A stretch of DNA of 25,117 nt. Origin: Gnetum montanum. Taxonomy: Eukaryota; Streptophyta; Gnetopsida; Gnetales; Gnetaceae. The stretch lies in the NCBI GenBank assembly GCA_015680685.1, contig MNCI01017759.1, forward strand, positions 26,297-51,413, read 5' to 3'. The first letter of the stretch is position 1. Every line of letters begins with the position of its first letter. Positions 8,444 through 17,058 of the stretch are shown one piece after another. A model generated the notes under the pieces. That model was not told where the DNA came from. It made no database searches and saw only the letters and a program-made list of their open reading frames with translations. A program made the position numbers and the translations under genes.

Positions 8444-8730
8444 AGTAAGGTGATTAATTTAGATTAGTTAATCAAATTCCTTTTACCTACATTTCAAGCA
8501 CTTGAAACATAAAATACAAAATGATAAAAATTAGATGCCTCAGTTACACTTAACCATACCAACGTGCCTCACAAGTGTAATCAGGAGGACAATGATTAAC
8601 CTTAAGGCTAGATTCACTTCCTAAAAGGCTAGTGCACTGGAAATGATAAAGTTTGCAGAATTTGACCGAGTCACACGTGAATGCTTCGTGATTCATATGG
8701 TTGGGCATAGGGGTACCTTGTCAGTCATCA
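8444..8730 (+). mobile_element. Truncated LTR (3' third)
   Basis: Homologous to the last 290 bp of LTR3: 'gaaacataaaatacaaaatg', 'acacttaaccatacca', 'ggaggacaatgattaacctt', 'gattcatatggttgggcata' and 'ggggtacc', ending CATCA at 8730. U3 and the TATA box are missing. Its left end abuts the transposon-protein frame, where 'cctacatttcaag' occurs twice (8436 and 8487). It may mark the site of an illegitimate recombination. Confidence 0.8.
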
Positions 8731-8779
8731 ATGATGGATATTAGCATAGTCATTGTGAGAAGATCATTATTGATGATGG

Positions 8780-9110
8780 TAAGAACATTGATAGTGATGA
8801 CTTTGATTATTTTGGCTATTAAATGGATGGGCAACATGAAGACAATCTAAGTTATGGTGCTAATGGTGAAAGGAAGCTAGATGAGAGTCTTACAAACAAC
8901 AACAACAAGAAGTTGAAGAAGAGAAAAAAGAAGGGAAGAAAGGATGTTGGGTTAAGGAAGCCTAATCCTTTTACTTTTTCTTATTCTTCATTTGTTACAG
9001 GTTTGAGTCATTATGTGGATGCGAGGGAAGCATTCCAAGAAGATGCTTAATTGAAGGAAGCATAGTAGGGGTTAGGGCAAGCCTTCATGAGCAAGAGAAG
9101 CTCAAAACCC
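8780..9110 (+). pseudogene. Lysine-rich decayed reading frame, unrecognised
   Basis: One frame reads DDGKNIDSDDFDYFGY, a TAA, then from 8823 an Asn/Lys-rich stretch (KKLKKRKKKGRKD) and a more ordinary segment (NPFTFSYSSFVTGLSHYV, then DAREAFQEDA). It continues past TAA at 9048 and TAG TAG near 9063 as LKEA and GLGQAFMSKRSS. All these stops are one C-to-T step from Gln codons, which suggests decayed coding sequence. It begins just after the truncated LTR, so it could be element-internal (a basic gag-like protein) or a captured host exon. I do not recognise the family. Confidence 0.35.
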
Positions 9111-9417
9111 GAACATACAAACATATTACAACATACAACATATTACAGCATATTATGTACCTCGTTTTTGCAATATATTAAAGTGCTAGGGTTCTCAAAT
9201 TACAACATACAAACAAAATGCAGGTGGGACCAAAATTATGTTATTGCCAGTAAAACACAGCCAGAGTTAAGAGATATCTAAGGCTTGCATTTCCAAATCT
9301 ACCTATTATATATCCTCTTTCTCCCAGCAGACAAAAACCCAAAACATTTGTTTACAGAACCTCTTTCTAAAAGGTAATGACTTTTCAGTGTATCATTCAT
9401 GTGCTGTTCTCATAAAG

Positions 9418-9486
9418 TCACTCCAGGCCCCCAGCCCATCCTGCACCCCAAATGGGTTCATTTATCTTCATGTCCTCCACAACTTT
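9418..9486 (-). pseudogene. Possible terminal coding exon remnant
   Basis: On the minus strand a frame after a T-rich tract and AAAG reads VVEDMKINEPIWGAGWAGGL, then Glu and TGA. The composition is typical of soluble protein and unlike the flanking AT-rich DNA. Downstream on that strand there is only AT-rich sequence, which would fit a 3' untranslated region. I do not recognise the protein, and the segment is too short to be sure it is coding. Confidence 0.2.
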
Positions 9487-10150
9487 AGTGAAAAACAAAA
9501 AACAAAAAATAGATAGTCATGGTTACGTGTTCCAGTCGAAGATCAGTAAATATGGAAAGATTTTCCCAGTTTTTTCTTTCCCAGTTGTTGAGTGTCGTGC
9601 AATTGTAAATTCATGATGGCATTTTCCAACTCTCAACACATGAATTTCATGCGCTGTGAATTACTAAATTTATGCCATATTTTCCTTCCTCTTTTGAATC
9701 GTTATTTGAATGATTCAAAAGTCTAACATTCTCTGACCATTACATGAACTGGTGCTGGCGCAGGACAAATTTGACTTATCAAACTTTTTATGTTGGCCAC
9801 ATTAAAAAACATGCTCAATCTAGGAAAGTAAAAATTACCCAAAGTAACCAAGAATTTCGTTTATTTTCTAGCTTTATAAAGTATGCAGTTGCTAAGTGCT
9901 TTGCTTCTCTTCTGTTAAAGAATATGAAATTATTAATTCTATTTCCAGTTCTATGAAAAGAAGATAACAATTTGCAGTCATTCAAAACATATCAGACAAG
10001 GCCAAAGGTCCACCACGTCTATCAGGTTTTTAATTTGGATAAAAAGAAGATAAATCGAAAATTTTATCCCTTGAAATTTCTTCTTCAAACAAGACTCGTC
10101 AAAATCAACTAATCAAGAACTGTGCGGGGCCAGCAATCTTGCATTACAAT

Positions 10151-10192
10151 TCCAACTTTTCCCAGTTGTCCGTCCAACTTTTCCCAGTTGTC
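10151..10192 (+). repeat. Tandem duplication, 22-bp period
   Basis: The 20-mer TCCAACTTTTCCCAGTTGTC occurs at 10151 and again at 10173. Related 'tttcccagt' words are at about 9562, 9577 and 10219. Confidence 0.85.
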
Positions 10193-10319
10193 AGCCCATT
10201 TCTAGATGGAATGGGAACTTTTTCCCAGTCCGCTGATCTGGACTGGAAGAAGTATAAATGTGATAGCAGAATGTATGTAAACATCCAGCAAACCATCTTT
10301 GCCCATTGTTTTTTCAGAG

Positions 10320-10676
10320 TTAAATTGCATTCCCTCCTTCAGAAAACTCCAATTTCTGTGTCTTTTTTATATGGTCTAATTTCTCACCAGAGGCTTGACC
10401 TTGATGAAAATAGCAGAAGGGGATTCAAACGTGCAAAATCATGGGCCTCCTCTCAGATTTCGGTTTGAGTGGTACCACTTCCACAGCCATTATAAAGTCA
10501 GCAACAGATCTCTCCTGCAACACGTCTTCAAAATCCAATAATTCAGTTTTTGTTTCTTTGAATACAAACTTGTTTTGCAGGCTGAGGCAGAGCATGGGTT
10601 TGCAAAATTTGGTGGCCTTGTGGGCTCCCAGGCAAACCTTGTTGTAGGAAATGCAATCTTCCTTGTCTGTTGGAGC
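10320..10676 (-). pseudogene. Possible pseudogene of unknown family
   Basis: A minus-strand frame of 118 codons between stops is interrupted only by TGA at 10425-10427, where CGA (Arg) would be one transition away. Its central part looks like real protein: KETKTELLDFEDVLQERSVA followed by DFIMAVEVVPLKPKSERRPM, and after the TGA, HQGQASGEKLDHIKKTQKLE. There is an acidic patch (ELLDFEDVLQE) followed by a basic one (KPKSERR). No domain is recognised. It may be an exon of a host gene or a captured fragment. Plus-strand frames over the same bases are shadows. Confidence 0.35.
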
Positions 10677-10710
10677 TTACCCTGATTTTGCAGAACAAAA
10701 TCCCTGTGTC

Positions 10711-10820
10711 AATTCAAGCTTTGATTAGCCCAAATCTTTGCTCTCCCATATATAGATATGTAAACCAATCTTTCTATGAGGTTTGTTTCTGTAACTTCAA
10801 GCTTTGATTAGCAGAAATCT
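10711..10820 (+). repeat. Direct repeat of 27 bp, 83 bp apart
   Basis: 'ttcaagctttgattag' followed by near-identical flanks is at 10711-10737 and 10794-10820, with a few mismatches. The interval holds a TATA-like 'catatatagat'. It is a local duplication. Confidence 0.8.
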
Positions 10821-11308
10821 CAGCCGAAGTCCAATAAAAAGATTTCCCTTAATCATGTATGTGTTCGGGATTAGCCTGAAATCCATTGATCTGGAAACAA
10901 AAGTATTGATTAGAACATTTGTGACTGGCTACCCTTATCTCCAACAGATGCTTGGTCCAGGATCATACCTTGCTAGGATTCTGTATATGTTATTTGTATG
11001 GGAAGGAATTTTGAAAAAACCTATTGTTGTAAGTTTATTTTGCAGAGTAGTTCTTTTTCCAGTTAAGTGGTGCATAATTTATTCAATTTCTTTCTAGTAG
11101 TGCTGTGGTTTATAATTCATTTTATTTTTGAAATACCAAAAACTCTGTCGTGACAAACCGAAGGCACTGTTTTGCCTTCCTGTGTAAAGATTAGGGCTTC
11201 TTGGAATAACCAGATAAAAAATCAAAGCTTTCAAAACATAGATGGAAAATTGATGAGAGGGAAGAAGAATTTTGATCTTGGTTGCCCATTTTTCTGCTCA
11301 ATGTGTTT

Positions 11309-11397
11309 GTTCGCTTTTTCTCATGGAAATTCTTTTAAAACATTTTGGGATTAGATTAAGGTTAAAAAGTGTTAGACTTGTAAAAGAAAAAGCGAAC
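11309..11397. repeat. 13-bp perfect inverted repeat
   Basis: GTTCGCTTTTTCT (11309-11321) and its exact complement AGAAAAAGCGAAC (11385-11397) are separated by 63 bp. Pairing does not extend far beyond, and no target duplication is evident. Confidence 0.7.
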
Positions 11398-11625
11398 ATC
11401 TATCTAAGTTAATTATTGGTTATTTCCATTCTTTTAACCCTAACTATTTAAATCCATTTTGGGTTGGTTATGGTCAGTTGAGAATGTATGGTTTCTTGTA
11501 TAAGGGTTGCGACGTGGAAGCAACGACTTGTCATCTTTGTAAACGGTATTTGAAGATGTAAAAGTTGATAACTTGCTTTCCTTTATCTCCCTAGTCTTTC
11601 TTTCACTCCACAACTCCTAATTTAT

Positions 11626-11678
11626 TGGTAACAAAAAGTTCCGTTGCAACATGGTAACAAAAAAGTTCCGTTGCAACA
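11626..11678 (+). repeat. Tandem duplication of a 26-27 bp unit
   Basis: Two adjacent copies of 'tggtaacaaaaagttccg' plus 'ttgcaaca', differing by one A, start at 11626 and 11652. This is a recent local duplication. Confidence 0.9.
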
Positions 11679-12257
11679 TTGTGATAAAGTTTGCTTTTGG
11701 GCCGTGTCAAAATGAGCCAGAACTCAAATACATGCCAATTATGTGGATCCAAGAACATTCAAGAATCACACGACGGCTGAGATGAAATTTTCATGTTTCT
11801 GTAGTTGCAAGATTTCATGCTTTATGCTCTGAAGGTGGAGTTACGAATTTCCAGTAAAGCCAACTTTATTCAGGTAAAGTAGTCTGGCAAATTCATAATA
11901 TATTTCAAGTTGGTGCTAAATTCCAAAAGAAATTTTCTTAGTTTGTAAGAATCACCATTATCTCCATTGCATATACCTTTGTAGGTCACTCGTGAGAACT
12001 TGGACTGGTGTTCAATAGATCCAAATGGTATGTAGATGTGATAGAATTAATCACTTTAAGCAATATTCAAATATGTTAAAGATGGTTATCTAGTATTTCC
12101 ATGGTATAAAAATTTAGATAGAGATTAAAGATTTTTAAAATATGAGTTTTAACCTATGAATATTAAAAATGTTGTCATCATTTTAGGAAGCTTAACATCC
12201 TCTTGTGATGTAACATAGGCTCATGAATGTAAGCTTGCATGCAAATTGGATTGGGAG

Positions 12258-12273
12258 AAAAAAAAAAAAAAAA
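12258..12273 (+). repeat. A16 homopolymer
   Basis: An uninterrupted run of 16 A. It could be the tail of an old retroposed sequence, but I find no body or target-site duplication to support that. Confidence 0.9.
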
Positions 12274-12502
12274 CATTGATCTCTAATGAGTCTTGATTAT
12301 GATATTTTGAACACTTTTCTTTGAATCAAGTGATAGTTGAGGTTTCTATATGGGTTTCTTGTAGGTAACCCAAGAAAACACCAAAAAATGATAAAGCCTC
12401 ATAAAATCATTTTATGCCCATTTCATACTTAGAACTATTTAAGATTTCGGGTAAAAACACACAAGAAGTTTAATAGTGTAATTGTATGTTCTTCCCTTTA
12501 TG

Positions 12503-12631
12503 TGATAGGTGGCTCAAGTAGTTGGCTCATTGTCCTCTTAGTTAAGAAGTTGCTGGTTCGAATCATACTTGAGGCATCATTATATTCCTTTATATTGTGT
12601 TGCCTATATATCCTTGGGGTGTACTTATAAT
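12503..12631 (+). mobile_element. tRNA-derived SINE, dimer unit 1
   Basis: The head has a good RNA polymerase III A box (TGGCTCAAGTAGTTGG, 12510-12525) and B box (GGTTCGAATC, 12555-12564), 45 bp apart as in tRNAs. It would not fold as a tRNA because the 3' side of the acceptor stem is missing. The tail reads 'tgcctatatatccttggggtgtac' in parts and ends at about 12631. The same tail ends unit 2, so this is a SINE and not a tRNA gene. Confidence 0.65.
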
Positions 12632-12757
12632 AATGAGGTGTTAGTGTAGTGGCAAAGACTCTTAATTTGAAAGCTTAAGCCATGAGTTCTATTTTGGTGT
12701 GAAATGCTAAGATATAAGTTCTAATTGGCATATATATCTTGGGGTGTACCTATATTA
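12632..12757 (+). mobile_element. tRNA-derived SINE, dimer unit 2
   Basis: Head-to-tail with unit 1. A degenerate A box (TTAGTGTAGTGG, 12641-12652) and B box (GAGTTCTATT, 12684-12693) are 43 bp apart. The tail 'ggcatatatatcttggggtg' then 'tacctata' matches that of unit 1 almost base for base, while the heads differ, as if two subfamilies with one shared tail had joined. Confidence 0.55.
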
Positions 12758-13647
12758 CAATTATTTTAGGATTCCAACATACCATCCCACCCCATCCTAC
12801 TCCCAATAATTTTGTTATGTTCCAACATGCACCTCCCCTACTAATTACATTACTAATGTTACCATAGTAATTGAGTATGAACTATAAATCATTAAAATAA
12901 TTACAATCTAAGGCTCTTATTCATTACACAATTTGGTCATAAATTCCTTCTTTAACTTACTCCAAAATACAACTTTACATGATAGATGCTACTCCAACAT
13001 GGCTTAAAAATTGCCATGCCCAAAGAATCTTGTATTGGACAATTAGCTAGTAGTTATGGAAAACCCTCACTTTCTCAATTGTGGCAAGTGTGGCATCCAT
13101 TGGGGAGTATTTTCCATTCTTGAATTTCTGAGGAGGAGATCATTGATGGTAAGCAAGGCATGATTGATTAGTTTTCTTGTTAGTCCTCTATGGTAATTCA
13201 AGAAAAGTTGTTGTTAGATATGCTTGGGCATTTGGTTAGGTTATCTACCATTGAATCGTAAAGCTATTGTCATGGACCGTAAACAATTTTTTAAAAAATG
13301 CAATGTTTGTCCTCTTGTATGGTTTTTCTACCCTAGGAGGCACTCTTGATACTTTCAGGCCCAACATTTTGTTTTCTTTATATTCGTTGGCATTCCTATG
13401 TTGTCTTAGTGATCTCAAATGTCTTATTTGCCTATTTTTTTTATTGTTCTCTGAGTCCCCTAAATGGCCATGCATATTTGAAGGCTCTTTCTTTTTAATA
13501 TAATACTTTCTTCTTCTTCTTCTTTTAATATATCTATTTATTACTTTTCTCTAGAAAAGGACGTGTTTGTTAAAAAAGACCAAGCTACTTTATCAATGGA
13601 GTTATATTACAAAAAGGAACATATTAGTAGTGAACAACGGAACCAAT
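12758..13647. other. No gene seen
   Basis: AT-rich sequence with a TTC-rich microsatellite (about 13507-13526). Open frames on both strands at 13245-13503 overlap each other and have no recognisable motif; I see no gene. Confidence 0.6.
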
Positions 13648-14547
13648 TGATGAGTTGTACTTTGGTTGGTTGCGTTGATGTGGCCTCATCGATTAGGCCT
13701 CATCGACAAGGCATCATTGATGCATCGTATCATGTATTGATGAGGCCTTGTTGACGTAGTGTTTGTATTCGACTATAAATATGCGTCCACTAGCCACATT
13801 TATGGAAATAGAGACTTTTTAGCAGCGAAGCTCTTGCAGTTTGTTTATTTCAGAGTTAGAATTTTCCTCTCGAGTGCCTATAGTAGGAGCCATTAAGTGT
13901 AGGAATCTTTATTCGAGCATTATTATACCTAAGAACAGTAGTGTGTGTGACAATAAAGGCAAACTTTCTAATAAACCTTGCAGCACTTTGGATAGATTGA
14001 ATATTTTATTTATGCATTTAATGTTTTAAATTATTTATTAAATGTTTCCAATAACTAATTTAATGAAGTGATTAAGCAAAATAGATTAAACACATAAATA
14101 TGATCACTTCGAGCGTAACATGTATTCGCTTGGTAATCCGAGCAACATTATTACTTCGTATGCCCAGTAGCATAGCACTTGGTTTCCTAGTAGTGGATAC
14201 GTGAGTTTTGGATGTGTATAGAAAGTGGGATTGGATACTTATGTTAGGACTAGTTAGACATTAGTTTATTAGTTAAATTAAAGTAGTTAGTCCAACTACT
14301 TTATTCCTCCTTAAGTACTGAAACCATAAAATACAAAATGATAGAAATCAGATACCTCAATTACACTTAACCATACCAGTGTATGTCACAAGTGTAATTG
14401 GGAAGACAACAAACAACCTTAAACCAAGATTTACTTCCTAGAAGATTAGTGCACTAGAAACGATAAAGTCCATGGAATTTGACCAGATCATGCATGAACA
14501 CTTTGTGATTTGTATGATTGGATGTAGGGGTACCTTGTTGCTCATCA
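13648..14547 (+). mobile_element. LTR3, 5' LTR (900 bp)
   Basis: Starts TGATGAGTTG and ends CATCA at 14547, followed at once by a primer site. The body matches LTR1 and LTR2: TATAAATA (13774-13781), 'tcgagtgcctatagtaggag' near 13871, AATAAA (13952-13957), 'aataaaccttgcagcac', 'catatacc'-type segment and 'gtaggggtacc'. Its U3 differs from LTR1 and LTR2: instead of GATATC sites it has repeats of 'ggcctcatcga' (13681 and 13695) and GAGGCCTTGTTGACG (13742), which form inverted pairs. Confidence 0.87.
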
Positions 14548-14566
14548 TTGGCACCATTGTTGAGGA
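14548..14566 (+). promoter_or_regulatory. Primer-binding site of the LTR3 element
   Basis: TTGGCACCATTGTTGAGGA begins right after CATCA. Against the plant tRNA-Asp primer site (TTGGCGCCGTTGCCGGGGA) every difference is a transition, G to A or C to T, as expected from decay of methylated cytosines. This fixes LTR3 as a 5' LTR with its element running rightwards. Confidence 0.75.
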
Positions 14567-14708
14567 CTTTGTTTGTTGAAATGTGCACTATTTAGGTTTA
14601 AGTAAATACCATTAATATCATTGTATGAACCTCAAGGTCAATATCATTCCTGCTATACATAGAATTATAAAAGCACACTGATAATTTTATTCTATTTTGT
14701 TTTGCAAA

Positions 14709-16808
14709 ATGTCTTCTTCTTCTCACAAGCACGAAGATGTCAAACCACCAATCCTACAAGAGTGCAGAGTGGTATATACTCATCCAGATGAGTATGTACC
14801 AGACTTCACCTTTGTCCTACATCAAGATGAATAGTTGTGATGGTGTGATATGGAGGGCAACAGCATCTTGCCCCCTGATTGATTTGTACCCAAGATGCTA
14901 CTTAAAACTCTTGAGAAGTTCAGCATCTCAGATCTTCATGAACAATATGTTGCAGATGGTTATGACACCTAGGATTATTATCCCATTGAAACACAACATA
15001 GGTGAGATCGACACTAGGAGAAGCTCCATGAGTTTACAAAGGGAAAACACTTTAGTAATCCCTTGTTCCTACTAAATGAAGATGACAACGAGGATCCTTC
15101 TCCTAAATATTCTCAACATGAAGATTCTTCACCCCTTGTTGTTGGTAGTGAGGGTGTGACCCTAAACCTATAGTCAACTATTCATAAAATAGGTTCAAGA
15201 AAGAGTGATAGTCAAGGTAGGGACTTGGGTAAACATCACAATAGCAAGGGATCTAAGGATGATGGTCGTAATGAGGGAAAACGTTTTGGTGGACACCATG
15301 GTGGTAGTGGTAGAAAACCTTCATATCCATCCTCTTCATTCAATTCCAAACGTTCCTCTTCATCTTTCAGTTCTCATAGAAGCTACCATCGCAATAATCA
15401 TGATGAAGTTGATCAATGAGACAACAATGACCATGAAGGCCACCAAGATCGAAGGGGTGGCCGAAACCATCATCAGTGCCATTGACACAGTGATAATGAT
15501 GAACCTCTGTTAGCGACTTGAAGTATGCTCAAAATTGCAGAGGTAGTTAGAATTCCAATCAAGCATATAAAAGATAGTAGGATCAAGTGCTTAGACATGA
15601 ATAATATCTCAAGATTTGAGGGAGGACACAATTCTAATATGCAAACACATCTACAAGCTTTCCATGATGCCTGTGCTTTATAGAACATAGAAAATGAATG
15701 GTAGAAACTCAAGCTCTTCCCCTAGGACACTTATCAAGAAAGCCAAAAGTTGGTACTAATCCTTGGAGCCAGAATCTATCTGTAGATGGAGTACCATGTT
15801 GGAGTTATTCATCAACAAATACCAAAGATACTCAAAAGTGTCTAATCTTATAAGGCAAATCCAAGGTTAGAAATAGAGAACACATGAACCCTTGGATGCC
15901 ACAATGGGTAGATACTATTCACTCTTACACCGATGTCCTAGCCATGGTTAATCTCAAAGGGAACAACTTCACCACATCATAGATGGGCTCAAAGCAGAAA
16001 CTAGAAGAGCTCTTGGGGTGTATGCCCAAGGAAGATTGTCCGAACTAAAAGCTCATCAAATCCAAAGGCTAATTGAGTAGGTAGCAAAAGAAGAAAGTGA
16101 GCTATGAAAAATGGAAAGTGTAGAAGAGTATAATAGGGATCCTTCCACAAGGAAATGGGAGGTCTCATTTTGTGACAAGGAGGAGTCACCACTTGATGAA
16201 GTGATGAACAAGAAAACCTTGCCCATCCAAAAATCTATTTATGATATTTTAGCAAAGATTGATAAATTATCAGACTTTTTGGATGAAAATTTTCAAACTG
16301 CTATGAAGATTACTGAAGAATCCAAAGAGTAAAATAGTGATTATAATCACAAGAGGCGAAAAGAAGCTAAATGTGCCTACCAAAGAGGTAAGGGCAAAGC
16401 TGTAGTTGTAGAGGAAGTTGTAGAGACCGACTTTGATGATGAAACTAATTGTGACATCTATCAATACAAACATCCTAAGGGTTGTTATCCTATAGTGTCA
16501 CAATTACAAGATTTTGGGGGTGTATGCATTGAATCCTTGACTAGCACGTAGGCAAGCACCTAGATGATTGCCTTACCCTCAAGGCAATCTAAGGCAATTC
16601 CACCAGTAATAACAAGCTTACTATCCAAGTGGAGCTCCACCACAACCTTATGAATAATATCAACAATGGTACCAACTATAATCATGGGGAATGCCATCGC
16701 TAAGACAGCAGTACCCTTATAGGCAACTAGATCCATACGGGTAAGGATACGTAGGCTTGCAAAGAAGCCTTAGTTTTGATGCTTGAGCCACTGCCCTTCT
16801 CTTTGAGA
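14709..16808 (+). pseudogene. Decayed Ty3/gypsy gag (LTR3 element)
   Basis: Gag forms the particle that packages element RNA. The frame opens with MSSSSHKHEDVKPP 143 bp after the primer site and runs in one frame with many stops to about 15720. It includes a Gly/Ser/His/Lys-rich stretch (15185-15419), unusual before a gag core. After one frameshift the core reads KAKSWY, then SICRWSTMLELFINKYQRYS, EPLDATMGRYYSLLHRCPSH, and HHIIDGLKAETRRALGVYAQ, the retrotransposon gag pattern, to about 16100. Further on are CDIYQYKHPKGCY (16450), a zinc-knuckle-like remnant, and after a second frameshift a Gln/Tyr/Pro-rich tail to 16808. Many stops are one transition from Gln, Arg or Trp codons. It is dead. 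Confidence 0.8.
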
Positions 16809-17058
16809 ATGAGGATTAGGGATAGATACATTAGGGTAGGAACGAGTCTTGAATTTTATAGGAGAATGATTTCACTTGTGATTGCATGTGCTTGTTGTAG
16901 TCATGTTTGTGTGGACTGTGTTGGTCATGTTGCTTATATGATTTCATGTGGCGTACTCAATATGGTCCTAACCCATGCACTAACAAGTAATGTACTCTTA
17001 TGATGTGCATGCAAGTTGAAACACCTCTATAAATTATCTATAAAATAACTAATAAAGA
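16809..17058. other. Short unassigned stretch
   Basis: Between the end of gag and the AT-rich block there is no recognisable coding sequence. The 75-residue plus frame at 16776-17003 is Cys/Val-rich but overlaps the gag tail and looks fortuitous. Confidence 0.5.

Larger units (their letters stand above)
9111..12480. other. Low-copy-looking stretch, no intact gene
   Basis: Here there is no similarity to the retrotransposon parts seen elsewhere in the window. It holds AT-rich sequence, a possible minus-strand pseudogene (10320-10676), a possible C-terminal exon remnant (9418-9486, minus), small local duplications and a 16-base A-run (12258-12273). Plus frames at 9744-9956, 10139-10468, 10804-11097 and 11172-11354 carry no recognisable motif and look fortuitous. 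Confidence 0.5.

Noticed and set aside
10441-10647. Plus-strand exon after a TTTTGCAG acceptor
   Set aside because: The minus-strand frame over the same bases is longer and more protein-like; the acceptor match is short and its frame soon closes.
11309-11397. MITE or microRNA precursor
   Set aside because: The inverted repeat is only 13 bp with a 63-bp spacer, arms do not extend, and no target duplication is visible.
11435-11450. Plant telomere-type repeat (aaccctaac)
   Set aside because: Only one copy of the motif is present.
12503-12580. tRNA gene
   Set aside because: A and B boxes are good, but no acceptor stem closes and the unit carries a SINE tail shared with the next unit.
13245-13503. 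Opposed 76-78 residue frames on both strands
   Set aside because: They cover the same bases, have no domain or second copy, and look like chance openings.
15205-15513. Val/Met-rich 102-residue plus frame
   Set aside because: It is a shadow of the gag frame that reads KHHNSKGSKDD and related sequence over the same bases.
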